64,000 nucleotides of DNA from Klebsormidium nitens (taxonomy: Eukaryota; Streptophyta; Klebsormidiophyceae; Klebsormidiales; Klebsormidiaceae), in contig DF237006.1 of NCBI GenBank assembly GCA_000708835.1, positions 69,817-133,816 of the forward strand, in the 5' to 3' direction. The position numbers and the translations under genes were made by a program. The notes below the pieces were generated by a model. That model was not told the origin of the DNA, searched no databases, and saw only the letters and a program-made list of their open reading frames with translations. The number at the start of each line of letters is the position of its first letter. Positions within the stretch are counted from its first letter, which is position 1. Below, one piece after another: positions 11,027-24,100 of this stretch.

Positions 11027-14000
11027 TCACGTCGCGACTGGGTGTCCTTGCAGCTTGGCGATCTGCTCTAGGGCGTACTTGGATTCGCCCGCCCAGCTGA
11101 CGGGCTGCAGGCTCCGCACCGTGATCCGCTGCCGCTTTTGGTCCATGTACTCCTGCACCCAGAAGCCCATGAGAAAGCGTCGAAACAACGACCTCGCAGA
11201 CCACGAGCAAAAACCAATTTATGGAACCCTTCCTTTTATCCTCGTTTCGGAATCTCAGGACTGAAATACCCTCACTTAAAGCTCCACAAAGACCGCCTCA
11301 AACAAGCGCCTCTTGTCAACCTTTCCGAAAAGGAACTTCAACCCTCCGCCCGAGCGAGAAGTATTTTTGAACGTTGGAACAGGAACTGTCTGCGGAGCAA
11401 AGTGAGCTGGCCCGTACCTGTACTGTCACGCTCAACCGTGCCACGTGCTCCTTCCAGAGGGCCCCCTTGAGCGCCTCCTCATACTTCTTCTCATCCTGCA
11501 GGCTCGAACAATCGAAGTGAACCCTCTTTCACGAAACCCTTGAAACACCACTTACAGAACAAGACAGTCATCAGCACATCGAAGACCAGGAACCAGGATC
11601 GGATAGCATTGTCTGAGACGGCTTTCTCGTCTCTTTCTTTCTCAACAACTTCTGAGAGCCAAGTTCTGTTTTGGGGGAATGGAAGCCGCTCAACGGACGG
11701 CGCATGCGAACGTACCTGGTCCTTGATGTCCGCAAGCTGGTCGGCGGGCATGCCCAGGAGCGCCTCCGCCTGCTCATTGAACACCGACACCCACGCCTCG
11801 CCGCTCGAGTCGCCCACCTTCACGCTCACGATGTACCTGCGGCGCAACGAACGCAGGACGTCTCTCAATCGCGCCTCTCAGCTTTGTCAACATCTGAGAA
11901 AAAGTGGGCTCTCAAACAACAAAGCCCGACCGCTCAGCGAAGGCAAGTCTTGGCAGCTGAGCGAACCATGATGGCATCGACGACTTCCCGGAGACACCCA
12001 AAAGCCAGGGATAAGAGCCGGGGTAGATTTCTCACCGGCGCTTGAAGGAGTCGTATTCCTTGGAGCAGCCCTCGCACCACCAGCGGTTGCCGCCGCTGAC
12101 CTCGGACACCTTCTTGGTGCAGCTGGGGCAGGCCAGGTACCACATCGCCTGGTCCGGCTTCAGCCACGTCGTCGAGCAGCGCACATTGAAGTACTCCATC
12201 TGGCAGGTAAGAGGGGAAGAGTGAGACGACAGGCAATTGAGCAAGGGAAGGGAAGCGTGCAGCAGAATCTAGAGACTGAAATACGAGCTGGACCTGGCAA
12301 CCAACTATCAGAGAAAGAGAGCAAGACAACGCCGTCCGGGAATTTGATGGCCTCAATAATATGTTGATTGCTTTGTGCGGAAGAGGCATGAGGTCACGAG
12401 ATTCTGAGGGTCGAAAATCAGCACCACAACGATAAGAGATGCGATTTCCACCACGTGCTCACCTTTCCGTCCCCCACAGTAGGTTCGGTGACCTCTTTCA
12501 GGAAGGCCCGATCATCGTAAATCGACCTTGAGCCGCCGGCACCCTTCGAAGCAGATGCAAGCCCCGCGCCTGCTGATGTCAGCGCCGCAGTTTTTCCTTC
12601 ACCGTCATACCTGCGACAACAGTTTCGAGTTTGCTTTTTGAAAGTGCTGGGCAATAATTTAGCGCGATTCCATGCTTCTGAAAGGCGGAGTGGAAGTCTG
12701 CGGGTGGGCGCTCGAAAGGACAGTGCGAGTCGGCATACGGCAAAGGGGATTCCGATGCATGTTGAAACAGTGCACATGGCGCCGGGGCGACCAGTTGCTG
12801 GGCCAGAGTCGCCTCAGCTCGTTCAACTAGGAGGCTTACCATTTCCGGATCGCTTGTGTCTCAGGAAGGTCAGGGTTGATTAGAACCAAGCTCCGGCCAG
12901 TGGTGGAGAGCGAGACACCTGCAGACAACCAGCGAGATTACCCTGAGGCACGTGTGAAAGAGAGCCGCGAATCCAGGCGTACTTAAAAGCAGCTCGAAGT
13001 AGTGAAGGCTTTGAGGAAGAGGTACTTCAATATACTTATCTCTAATTCCCATAGGTCCCAGACATCAAATAGAGTTCACACGACTTTAGCCCTCATTCGT
13101 TCAACTGGTAACATTCTTCCTACGAGATGGAGGCAGGGCTCGGATTTGAATCCTGTCTCCTTGCAAACCCATTGCCTCCTGCAGTGGCTCACCCTGGTAG
13201 TCGCCCACCCGCAGTGAGCGCACAGCAATGACGGGGGCAGAGTCTTGAAGGGCCTCCAGCTGGGCACCCTCCTCCAGGGCCTGTTTACCCCACAGGGTGA
13301 CAGCCACCGTCTTCTCACTGCACATAAAACCTTCTTCACGTCAGAGAGTGGGGAGGGGAGAACAACTCGGTTCTCTCTTGCAAACAAACGTGAGAGTTCA
13401 AGTGCATCGCTTAAATTACATCAAAAGCAAATGCAAGTTCAATCGCGCCTGAAATAGATCGCGGCTCTTCTGCAGAAAAGGTACCCCACCCACCTCTGGT
13501 CTGCCAGTGTGATCTCCCGCTTGGTCAATTCCTCTCCGTTGATCTTTCTCCTGATGGACGTGGTGGGAGCGGCGGACTTTAGAACGCCCACCACATCGAT
13601 CAATTCCCTTCCCCCAACATACGGACCGAGTGCATCAAAGTGGACGAAGTTGTACTTGGCGGTGGGGATGGAACTTGGGCTCCCAGCGGTGTCCTCTACC
13701 TCCTCCACCTGCAGCCGGCTCGCTCCTTTAGTGGTGATCGAGCAAAATTCTGACTACCAGCTAAGACAAAACGGTGAAACAGCAGATTGACCCTGCCAGA
13801 ATAACTCCACACTCGTTAATGAGGCATAAATTCCATTGCATAGCTGCTAGCTTACCCGAGAATTGGCTCCCAGATTGAGCTCGTACTCGTTCTTGACGGT
13901 TGAGAATTTCCGGTTGGCCATCTTGAGCTGCCCACCAGAGATGTAGTACACCTGGGAAAGAAGGTAACTTGTCAGAGGTGGCGGGAATTCTGCGACAACC

Positions 14001-15596
14001 GTGTCAGTCTTCGAAACAAGCAAAATAGGGAGCCTAACTGGCATGCCGGTGACTTGTCCGACAGCTGGAATGTCGCCAGCTCGGAGATTTGCCCTCACCT
14101 TGTGGAGCTGAAAAACTTCCCAGAACTTATCCGCCGCCTCCCTCCACATGGTAGCCTGGATCTCAGTGCCCTGCAAGTACCAAGAAAGCTTTTTCAGTGG
14201 TGGTACATGAAGATCAGAGCCCTGATCCGAAAAGAGAAATTTACAGAAAATCTTGAAAGCCTTACTCAGGATCAGATGGCATACTTAGTAAAACACTGGC
14301 AGACGATGTGATTCTTTGCTGCAAAGGGCACCACTCTGACCTCTTCATCCATCAGCTCAACACTGAAGACGTTTCCGTCGCCTCTGGCTGTCTTGAACGT
14401 GCGCATCGGCCCCTTGTTTGTCACCCGAACCTGGATTGTCCAGTTGCCCTGGTATGGATTTAGAGAAACGAGCGGGTAAACCCGCCTTGAACCAGAAGAG
14501 GCCATCCTGTTGGAAGCTGCGGCCCTGCAAAGCAAAGAGGACATGTTACGCCCAAGCTTCATGAACAAATAAACTGCAAGCAGGATCATCAATCCTTTGC
14601 TTACAGCCCTGACATTGGCTGCATGCCTTCTTTCATAAAAACACTAGGGACTGAACATGTATGCTTCTTGTTTCTTGGACTCCATCAACACAACCGGCTG
14701 GCTCACTTGTTTCTCTCTGCCTCCATGATCTTTGAAGCCGGCTTTGGAGTGGACATAGGGAAAGGCTTTGCTTCGGGCGTGAACATGGGGGAGGCAAGTG
14801 GAGGTGAAGCAGGGGGCGGGGTGGTATTGAAAGAGAAGCTGGGGGTCTGTGAAACTTTTGTGGGCGTCATCTCCTCTGGCTTCAAAGCAGCTGGTGCAGG
14901 CTGCGGTCCTGAACGGAGCTCTTGACCAAGGGAGGGTCCTGCAACCTCGCACTTCAAGCACAGTATGACCCTGCACAGGAGTGAAGATCTTCTGACAAAG
15001 TCTGACTGTAACTTGAAGACCAATGGGTATGTCAAGCTTCTCAAAGACATGTGCAACATTGCTCAGAACGCAGGACTTCCTTAAGACCAGATCAGTACAC
15101 TGATCGGATGCGGCAATAGAGCAACACAATCAGCTGGAGGGCACCCCCAGCTACTCACTCTTCTCCATGAACCACATTGCAGACGGCCTCTTTGACGCGC
15201 AAAAGACCAAAATTCTGGACGGTCTTAGATGTCTCCACGTCGCTGGTCATTGTGCTTGGCAGGACGCCACGAATCCTGCTCTGCCCGTCGTTGGCAAGAA
15301 ACCTGCAAGCATATGTTGGCCTTGCTTACGAAAGATTCCCCTGCTGAGCTTCTAGTGCACGACAAGAGCTGACATCCTGCACGGCTCATGATGCATGTTG
15401 TGGTATGTTATAGGCAGACTTGCAAACTTAGCTGAACAAGATGCACGAGACAAGCGTACCTGTACTTTGCAATTTTGCCTTGTGTCTTTTCCAGCTCGAG
15501 CATCTGCACGACAAAGCCATCAGGGAAACCCTTTTCGGAAGGTGGTATATTCTTCTTCAGGTACTCCACAGCACCTGCTGTAACCTGACCCGCCAT
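11027..15596 (-). CDS. RPA1: Replication protein A 70 kDa subunit
   Basis: Large subunit of the single-strand DNA-binding RPA trimer, acting in replication and repair in the nucleus. Fourteen minus-strand exons: 15596-15460, 15302-15159, 14970-14707, 14524-14341, 14170-14099, 13951-13856, 13708-13494, 13317-13193, 12918-12840, 12610-12463, 12199-12036, 11836-11716, 11495-11418 and 11152-11027. All junctions keep phase and give 650 residues. The order is RPA1N ([15 protein letters not shown] to about residue 105), a Pro/Thr-rich linker, DBD-A ([19 protein letters not shown], then [16 protein letters not shown]), DBD-B ([12 protein letters not shown], then VTLWGKQA) and DBD-C. DBD-C has a C4 zinc site at Cys512, 515, 530 and 533 (ACPSC, WWCEGC). 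The chosen start matches the RPA1N domain edge. Plants carry several RPA1 paralogues; which class this is cannot be told. Confidence 0.93.
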
Positions 15597-15779
15597 GAAT
15601 TCTCGCTGCAATGCAATCAGGTTGAAACACCTCGTATTAAACGGGGAGGAAGGGAGGACACACTTCTGCACTGTGCTGATCTGCTTGCACCGCTGTAGCT
15701 TAGTTAGCTTAGTTGAGCTGGAGAAGCTACCTCTGCTTATCTTTCTACTTGTTTGAGGCTCTGAGGGGGAATCTGAAGC

Positions 15780-15930
15780 TGCTAGAAGTCAGCCAGAAGC
15801 GCTAGGCCAGAGGTCAGAACACAGAAGCGCCGGCGGTAAATAGAACTTGGCAGAAGCCAGAAGCCAGAAGGCTGAAGCGCCGGCTGCGGAAGCCCAGGAT
15901 GCCAGAGGCCGAGGGCCTCTGAGGGCCGAG
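15780..15930. repeat. Degenerate CAGAAGC / CCAGAGGC repeat tract
   Basis: Many imperfect copies of GCCAGAAG and related words occur in about 150 bases, with a GC-rich end built of GAGGGCC words. It reads as a decayed simple repeat near the RPA1 promoter. Confidence 0.6.
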
Positions 15931-16144
15931 GCCCAGGGCGGGTAGGAGGCCAGCTGCCTGCTTTTTGGGGACATTCGAACTTCAAAATCTGGCGCGAAGC
16001 CCGACCTCTCGGATGACTTGGAGACATTCCATCGAACGGCCTAGAGTAAAATGTGCTGACAACCGTCGATGCTTCAAATTGAACGACTGGCAGAGTACGC
16101 AAACTGTCCACTGACGCACGAAAAACGTCGAGAAATCAGCTGAT

Positions 16145-16175
16145 ATGAGCTTCCTATGAGACTATGAGCTTCCTA
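16145..16175. repeat. Short direct repeats ATGAGCTTCCTA
   Basis: The 12-base word occurs at 16145-16156 and 16164-16175. A partial third copy (ATCAGCTTCCT) follows near 16200, among several GATATC/TGATAT palindromes. Function is unknown. Confidence 0.55.
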
Positions 16176-17039
16176 GGATATCAGCCCATATCAACTGATA
16201 TCAGCTTCCTCGTCCCTGCTGGCACCAGCCTAGGAAGCTCAAGCATTAGTGAGAGTAGGTTGCCGCCGGCCGGCCATATAGGTAAGAAGTCCTATTGAGT
16301 ATAAGTATATCGAATTTGAAACAAGGTGGAAACCCCGTGGAAACAAGCCCGAAACAAGAGCCTCACAAGACATGATCACGACAAGATTCGAAATCGCCTA
16401 ACCCGGAATTCGGAAAAGGTTAAAAGATATGGTATTAAGTGGGAGTAAGTGGGATCTCAACAAATTTTGCCCTCTATTCCAGAGCTTACTAAGTGCTTAC
16501 TAAGTGCGGTCTGAATTGATCATTGTCGCACGCGCCATTGTGTCGATGTGTGAGGGTTAAGTCATTCAACGACCGGTGTCGAACGGCAAGGCGGCCGCGA
16601 AGGTACATGCAGCTAGCCAACATTGCCGCGGGCTAAACTTTTGTGAGAATAGCTTTTTCGCATAGTAGGACCAGTGAGCCGCGGATGGTTGTCTATGACC
16701 GACCGATCGACCCATCGGCCGGCCTTAGTGTTCCTATGAAGTGCCTCACGGAGCATGTGCAAAGAAGGCGTAAAGCTCTGCCAGGGCGGCACCCCCTCCT
16801 TGTTACAATAACATTTCCCCCCCAATGCTTGGACGTGTCACCGTAAATGGATCTTACGCACGTCTTACGAACTTTCCTGCAGCGAGCACGCAACTACATA
16901 TGCTGACGAGCAAGATAACGTCTTCATTAGGGGCAGACCGCCTCTACCTTAAACTCAAGCATCGTCTTAAACAGATCACCATTGCTTCACAGGCTCCAAA
17001 AGAAGCTCGTGCCTAAACATTCCCTACGAAAGGAGGTGG

Positions 17040-18981
17040 TTAGATCTCTAGATACAACCTCACGAGTTTTAGCCTAGAGAAGGGCACGTGCCATCTTTGG
17101 TCCCGTTGCCTCCGGTTCAGGCCCCGCCCTTTTCCGGACGCACGATTGGCCCGTGTGTCTGCCAGCTTCCACGTCGTCATCTTGCTCTCGACGTCAAACG
17201 ACTCGAGTGCCAGTACCTCCTCATGCTCGATCAGCTTCGGCTCCGTTGACGGCCCCGGCTCTAGCTGGTCGGCCGAAACAGACGCAAGGCTGGGGTCCAC
17301 CAGGCTCGCCCGCAAGCGGGCTTCTGGCACTGTGTCGGGATTGGAAGCTTCGCCTGGGGTATCATGTACTGGCTGGCTATCAGAAGGTGAATCGGTGGAG
17401 CTTTTGGCTTTGCTACCTTTCCGCTCTTTCTTCTCCTCGATCTCTTTCTCCGCCATGAAGCGGACCACCATGGGCAGGTCCTGGAAGCGTTCCAGATCTG
17501 CCGGGACTTGGACGACCCGCTCCGCGCCTGGAGACCCGACCTGCAACAGGTCCAAAATGTTTTTTGGAATACTCGTTAGAGTCGTAATAGAGTAGCGCAC
17601 GAGTGCAATGAATGGCGGATAATAGGGGGTCTGGAAGATGGAAAAGTCTGTCGCGTTGCATAATCAATGCGTCAACGGAAAATTGCTGTCGCTTCTTGGC
17701 TCCTAGTGTTAGGCAGGTTATTGCACTGGCTGTAGGTCCAAAAGCTCCGAGTACTCCAAAGACTGGACTATCGAAGGAGCCAGTGATTGCTATCAATTCT
17801 ACTCAGGCCATCTACTTCTCAGAGCCCTGGCGAAGCAAGCTTTCCCATGTGAGACTGCCTTTATCAAGTACATTGCAGTCTGGCTTTGACAAATAAGTTA
17901 CTTGACCATGTACCAACAAGTCAACTGACGATGTTACTGCTTCTGATGTCAGCAATGATCAGCGCGAAGCCAGAGCTGCAGCCTTGATGGCTATCCAAGT
18001 CGATGCAATCGAAGCAGGTCCACAGATCTCATCCAATTGTTAGCTGTTCCATGCTGCGACCTTTTCCGGGCCCCACTTGTTACAATCAGCACAGCGGAAA
18101 GTACTGTTCTCAAGCAGATTCACACCAGTTGCATCGCCACCCATCTTGGGACTCACCTCTGTCTCAATGATGGGCAGCTCCTTCCTCTCGGTCGCCTCGT
18201 CCAGCTGCGTGTTATACGCCCGTGCAAAGCTCTGGATCTCCTCCATGGTGGGTGACCCGTAAATGTCCTCCAGCTTGTCGAGCCGCAGCTTCACCACCTC
18301 GAGTGCATCGTACGCCCGGAACGCATACAGCCTGAACTTGCCCGCAAATTCCGGGTAGCTTAACACCTGCTCTGCGTATTCCAGTGCTTTCTTCCCCCAT
18401 TTTGTCGAGCCCACTCTGATCCCGCCCCCATCACCCCCGTCCCCAAGTTCGATCGGCCCCTCGTCCTCTGCCTCGTACTCCCAGCCATCTTCCGTCTCCC
18501 CGTCTAGCGGAATGTCCACCTCGTCGAGTGGAGCGATGCCTTCCTCCCAACTTTCGTCCACCTCTTCGCCGTCACTAACACCGTCAATCAATGACATAAC
18601 ATCCACAGCCTGTTCGGACACGGCTGCCTCATCTTCAGCTGTGACCGCTTCCACTCCTCCCTTGTCCTTCTTCTTAGCAGAGGGGAACCTGTTCTCTCTG
18701 CTATAAGAGTGGGCCGAGAAACAGGAAGCCTGCACGGAGCCCAGCCAGCCGCTGGACCTCATGGCAGTCCTGACGCCACATTGCCAAAATTGTGGCGTCT
18801 TCAGCCACTGAGGAGCCCGGACGCCACCACTCTTTGCTACGACCATTGGTCTAGCCTGAAGAAAGCAAACGGGTTTCTGAACCAGCTGTCCGCTGCAGGT
18901 CTTTCCGATGGGCAGCCATGTGCTTGAGTTTGGCAGCAGCCGCCTCGATGCCTGTGCTGCGGTGGTGCACGCAGGACCCAT
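17040..18981 (-). CDS. Plastid RimP-like (UPF0090) ribosome maturation protein
   Basis: Two exons, 18981-18157 and 17540-17040, join in phase 0 to 441 residues. The first ~110 residues are rich in Ser, Arg and Ala with few acids, which fits a transit peptide. An acidic stretch follows (DGEEVDESWEEG, GETEDGWEYEAEDEG). The RimP-type core has GSPTMEEIQSFARAYNTQLDEA and then, across the intron, ETE|VGSPGAERVVQVP with LERFQDLPMVVRF, matching the SSPGxxR element and strand pattern of the family. The C terminus (LESFDVESKMTTWKLADTRAN, then LKLVRLYLEI) resembles the plant UPF0090 proteins. Bacterial RimP helps mature the 30S subunit, so a role in plastid ribosome assembly is inferred. The core is interrupted by a low-complexity KKERKGSKAKSSTDSPSDS insert. 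The gene is divergent from CRR42, with 555 bases between the starts. Confidence 0.8.
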
Positions 18982-19536
18982 GATGGCCGTGCTGATGACA
19001 CCCGTGGAACCTGGGAAAGAACGTTTACGAGACGGCCCAGGAGGAATGATCTAGGCATGCGACCTGTAAGTGCTAATAAGTGCTGAGAAGAGGTGGAGAA
19101 TGCATGCAAGAATGCAGCCTGCAGCTGTGCAGACAATGCAGATGCAGGGCTCGGCATGCAAACTGCGACCGGCACTGCCGCTACGATGAATAACGGCAAA
19201 GAAAACGGGAAGAAAACGGTAGGTGTGCCACCACTCGTGTCGCCGGAACAAAACGTTGATCAGTCGTCGTGGGGCGCTAAATAAATAATGCTGCAACTTG
19301 CTTTTGAGCATTTTTGAGCGACCAACTTCAGCCACAATACAAGCAACCTTGCACGACCCTTCTTTTGCTGCTTTCTCAGAAGCTCAGAATCTCAAGCTCT
19401 GGAACTGGAATCACCACTGCCACTTCAGATTTCAAAGTCATGAGCCTTGAAACTTGAAGTCGAGGTACCAGAATTATCTCTCTTCTCCACTGGGGTGCTC
19501 CTCTCAGAGCTCTACCACAATACTATTTTTTGCGGC
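18982..19536. other. Divergent spacer between the RimP-like and CRR42 genes
   Basis: Probably a shared bidirectional promoter for two plastid-protein genes. No specific element is assigned. The frame before 19537 stays open to an ATG at 19447, so part of this spacer may be coding. Confidence 0.45.
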
Positions 19537-20316
19537 ATGGCAGAAGATCTGCTATGTTGTGCGCGTCTGAGGGCTGGCAGCCTGCGGCCCACCACTGCCT
19601 GCACCTTTGCAGGGACCAAGTTGCGGCGATGCAGCCAACAAGCTGTCTCTTCAGTACGTGTGAATCATTGGGCCCAAACCCCAGCACCACCAACTAGAGT
19701 GCGCAGTGCAGCATTTCGGATAGAAACTTCTTCCTCTTTTAATCTTTGCAGTCCCAGTGCTTCAGTGCAAAGGTTAGCGGGTTGCAGTCTTGGTGACAGA
19801 AGCATTATAAAACCGAGAAGGGTCACGTCTCAAGCCTTGGGAGTGGAGGGAGAGTCAAATCAGCCGCAATCGGATGGTGGTAGTAAGTCTTCTGCAGCCC
19901 CGAGCAGCTTGCAGATTGGCAACCCAATTGTAATTATAGAAGCTCCACCATTTGTCAAGTCGGCTGAACCCATGCCGATGTTGCGGGAGAACAAGGGCCA
20001 GATCAAAGAGGGAGATGTTGGAAGGTGAGACAAGCATATTTTTCATGCTTTATACGACCTTTTTGCCATGGACAGTGATTGGGCCTTGTTGTTTTCCTCA
20101 AAAGCTCAAGTTCTGCGTGTGGAAAATGGAGGAGCCCCTGGTGATGACTACCAATGGACGGACGCTTCAGCATGCTTCCAAGAATCTTTTTGATGAACCT
20201 GCACCTTCTTATGCAGGATCATGGATAGACGGCCGAAGGGAGTATGGGCAATTCGCTTCACGAATGGGGCTTTCTTGGTTGACCGGAAGTACTTCAAGGA
20301 ACTGGGCATGCAATAA
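19537..20316 (+). CDS. CRR42: CRR42-like plastid protein (DUF3148)
   Basis: Two exons, 19537-20024 and 20217-20316, join in phase 2 to 195 residues. An upstream in-frame ATG at 19447 would add 30. The first ~115 residues are rich in Ser, Arg, Ala and Thr (MAEDLLCCARLRAGSLRPT onward), consistent with plastid import. The rest is the small DUF3148 domain: IGNPIVIIEAPPFVKSAEPMP, then IKEGDVGR|IMDRRPKGVWAIRF, FLVDRKYF and a stop. DUF3148 is shared with cyanobacteria. In Arabidopsis the CRR42 protein is needed to accumulate the plastid NDH complex, so the same role is inferred here. The splice gaagg/tgag falls inside the conserved GDVGRI word, which supports the junction. The start at 19537 is favoured because the upstream extension is acidic, unlike a transit peptide. 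Confidence 0.85.
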
Positions 20317-21156
20317 CGGATGAATTTGCACGATTGGTAAACATTCAACGAATTCTGGACAAATGTGGTGTTTGCTGCTGGTCACCATCTGATTTCAGAA
20401 AGTTGTCACTGCCTTCAATAATTTGGGTCTTGTACAGGAAAGTCTATGCTCGGTGGACCCATGCCAACATGTTCAGCATGTAGTCATGGATGCCGTGTGC
20501 TATGCCATGAAAGGGGTCGTATCAGGCCCATCATGCAAGAATGTTGTACTGCACATGTGGCTCAAAAAAATGTCTGCTGCGCGCGGCTGCTTGGCTCTAA
20601 GAAATCTGCAAATCACGAGATGGTGCATGCTATGATTCACATTTCATTTGATATCGAGGCACATCCTTACTCGGTTACTCACTTCGCGCACGCACGCGCA
20701 AACAAATTCGTATATACCATGCATCACATGGGAGCTGCGCATGATCACATGTACCCTACACGAATGTCGGGTGCCCAAACACAGATCCATATACCAATCC
20801 GCCAGAAGATACATCCAAAGCTTCAGTTGCTCGAGCATGGTTTGCATATGTCCTTCAAGTAATAGCCTTCCACCGAGAGACCGGTATGAGCGCACCACAT
20901 CGTTCTCAAAGATTGAAGACTTTGCTTGCCTAGGCGCAGTCGCGCAGCACTCTGGTATTCACTGGACCTTCCAGCTGCCCGGCACGACTCGAGGACAAGC
21001 GTGCATGAACATCCAACCAACTGCTCACACCTGGTAACATGTGCATCGAGATAATTGTAGCACACCTCATCATGTGATTATGGACAGATGTAGTGAACAT
21101 TTAAACACCCCGTAATAACAAACACTCTTCCAAAGCAATCAGGAAACAAGCTTCTG
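20317..21156. other. Convergent spacer between CRR42 and WDR75
   Basis: The 3' regions of both genes lie here. Overlapping short open frames exist on both strands near 20450-21050 but none shows a conserved motif. Confidence 0.5.
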
Positions 21157-24100
21157 TCAAAAATCTTGTCTTTGCTGCAGCATCGCCTCCATAAATGCTG
21201 GCATGATTCTTGTGAGCGAAGGTAGCATGTGCGACGGTCCACTGAAGAGCTCGCCCCAGGGCCGCATGCCCAGGCCCGCTGCGGCTTTTCTACTTTGTGC
21301 GGGCTGTTTTGCTGCCGGCAGCTTCCCATAGATTGCTTCGTATCCAGACGGACCTGCAAGAACAAAGCGCTCATTCAGTTGCAATCGGAAACACAACCGA
21401 ACGCGGCTCCAACGATTTGCGCCCAATCTTGGCGTCTGCTCAATTTTGTGTATTAAATCGACCAACGGGCTGCAAGCGGAGGCGAGTAACGCACGTGACG
21501 AAGTGCTTTGGATTGCAATCGTAGGTACCTTTGACCCGTGCCAAAGCAGTACCGATGACAAAACCTTGGCGGGATTTTTTTAGATACCACAACACTCCGA
21601 AAAGAACCATAGGCATCGCGAAGTTCGAGTTGCATAACAGTGCCGGCCCGCCGTGGTCCGCCCCTCACCCTCGGCTGCCTCTGTCTCCATTGGCGTCACC
21701 TCCGGGTCATCCACCGCCGACACTGTCGCCGTCTGCTCCTCCTGGTCCTTGTCCACCGACACCCGCACCAGCTCTCGGTCCCGGGTAGCAATTAGCAGCT
21801 GACTATCCCGAGACTTACCAGACCCAGGGGCGGGAGGGAGGAACACTAGAGAGGCCCCACCGGCCTGTCAAGTCGGAGACAACGTACGCGCTTGGGTCAG
21901 CAGTCTTACAAACGAACAGTGGACAAATCTTTGGACTTCGTCCAAAGAAACGGTAACGGGCCACTTCATGGGCATTGAGAATCATCTGAACGTCAACATT
22001 CTCTTCAAGATTTGCTGGCGGCTACAGAGGTGAAAGCACTGGGCTAAACATTCAGAGTGTGCCAATCAGAGCCATCTGGTTCACGCAAAGGCGTGAACTT
22101 TGTCAGAACGATGAAGATCGCCTTCTTCACAGCAGAGGGCAAGGGCGACCCAGTGCTCATAGCGAGTGCACGACAGTAAAACTGGAGGAAAACGCCCTTG
22201 CATCACATCGCGAGGACAGCTGGACAGACGGATCTCGATCGCAAAGCCCACGTCCACAACCGAAGGTCGAAATCTTGTCAAGGGCATAACACGCATTCCT
22301 CGGCCGCGCCTCACCTTTTGCAGCCTCCAGGCGACGAGCGGGGTCGGGCTGTGCGCCTCAAACGCCACCACGTAGCCCGCCCTCTCGCGCGGCCGGCCCT
22401 TTCCGCCGGCCTTCTTCCGCCCGACTGGCGCCGCTTTCGGTCGCTCCTCCGGATCCAGGATCAGGACGGCGAAGCGCGAGCTTCTGGGGTCCATCGCCAG
22501 CTCTGGAAAGAACATGAGCGACAGAGTCAGGCATGGCTGCTGGAAGGCAACAGCACGTCGAGTCGCCGGAAGAGCCGGTTTCTAGAGAGAGCAACCTTTT
22601 GCGGCTGTACAAAAACCAACCACAAGGTGGCGGGTTTTGACGGGAACGAGTGCCTTCCACAGTTCAGCCGAGTTTCTAACCACTGTTGACAACCCCGGCT
22701 CGGGAGAAACAGGAAAGAAGGGCGAGGGAGAAGGCGCTTCAGCGAAAGTCGTTACATGGTGTCCATCTGCACAACCTTGGTAACAAGTTTCAAATTTGCC
22801 GCACGTAAATCAGATCGACTTGATAACCCAAGCAGGGATTCGCAGAACCCATCTCATAGGGGCTACAAACCTGACCAAAAAGGGGACCGCTGAAAAGGCA
22901 ACCCGGCAGCCTCTATCCTTTCTCCTCGGTTCTCTACCCAAATCACTCACCTTTGACTTGGAGGTGGTACGCCCACCAGACGCTCATCGTCAGCAGGTTC
23001 CACGCCACCAGCATCGGCCGCGCGCCTTTTCCCCGGGCAGTCAGCACCAAAAAGTGGGACCCGTGCGCAGACTCGACTCTGATTATGCTCTGGTCCGGGG
23101 AGAGCCCCGGCGGCAGCGCGCACATAAGCCCGCCCGAGACCGTGTTCCACAGAGTGAGCGTCTCGCCCGCACCCACCGCAAGAAGGGAGCCGTCCCACGT
23201 GAACGCGGCGCAGCGGAGGGGTTCGGAGCGGTAAGAGCCGACGGAGCGGCAGCGCCATGAGACGGAGGGTTCGGCGGCGGAGCGTGCAGAAGAGTTGGGG
23301 CCAGGAACCCAGACCTTGAAGTCGCCGTCGAGGGAGGTGGTGACGGCCATGCGGGCGGAGGGGTGGAACACCAGGGACGTCACGGCAGCTCTGCAAGAAC
23401 GAGAGTTTTATGATTCACAAAACTTTAAGCCCGGCCAGACGGAAGACGGGGAGCACACGATGGCAGGAAGCACGAGTCAGCAGAGATTTGAGAGCGCTGA
23501 AAGACCGCGTTTAACACGACTGAAGGCTGCCTGATGCAATCAGCCCGCCAGTCTAGAACGAGGATGCGGCAGATACTCCCGCTTTGAAAAGTCTGGGGCT
23601 TCTCCACTTCCACTGGAGCAAGGGACTGAAAGCCGTCGGAGTAAGCACAGGCTGTATGTGTAGAAAGGCTCGCCGGCATGCCACTTTTCGCGACCTCTTA
23701 TTCATGTTTGCAAGCCTTGAGATAAGGTGGACCCCTTTGTCCCATATTGAAGGCAGGTTCCGCGTCAAATAGGGCTTGACTCACGTATGTGGTTCGTCGA
23801 CCCGGGTGTTGAGACGGTACCCCGATGTGCTCGCCTCTTTCTCCCAGAACTTGAGGCAGAGGCCGGAGCCAATGTTCTCCTCCGGTTCCATGGCATCGAT
23901 GGTCACCAGCACAGACGCATCGGCGCTGAAGGTGGCGTGGGACACAACCACCTGCAGCAAAGACGGAACAACAGTGTTTTCAGCTGACGCCGGGCCTGAG
24001 TTTCGACAAGGTCCGACTCGATAAAGCGCAGCCCAATTGACTACATGGGGGGGCTCTGGACATATGGGGATAGGACTGCGGGCACCAAACACCGTATCAA

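Larger units (their letters stand above)
15597..17039. other. Repeat-rich spacer before RPA1
   Basis: Contains degenerate CAGAAGC-type repeats (15780-15930) and short direct repeats (16145-16175), both listed separately. I see no protein or RNA gene. It contains the RPA1 promoter and the 3' flank of the RimP-like gene. Confidence 0.5.

Noticed and set aside
13080-13160. Possible tRNA: B-box-like GGATTTGAATCC with an A-box-like GTTCAACTGG upstream
   Set aside because: The ends do not pair as an acceptor stem and the T-loop has TTTGAATC rather than TTCGANTC. It lies inside an RPA1 intron.
15060-15158. An extra RPA1 exon (frames reading LIVLLYCRI or [12 protein letters not shown])
   Set aside because: One option needs a 25-base intron and the other breaks the frame into the linker exon. 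Joining 15159 directly to 14970 keeps phase and restores the domain strand.
20446-20862. A His/Cys-rich 138-codon frame after CRR42
   Set aside because: The cysteines have no regular spacing, no homologous family comes to mind, and overlapping frames on both strands are equally open.
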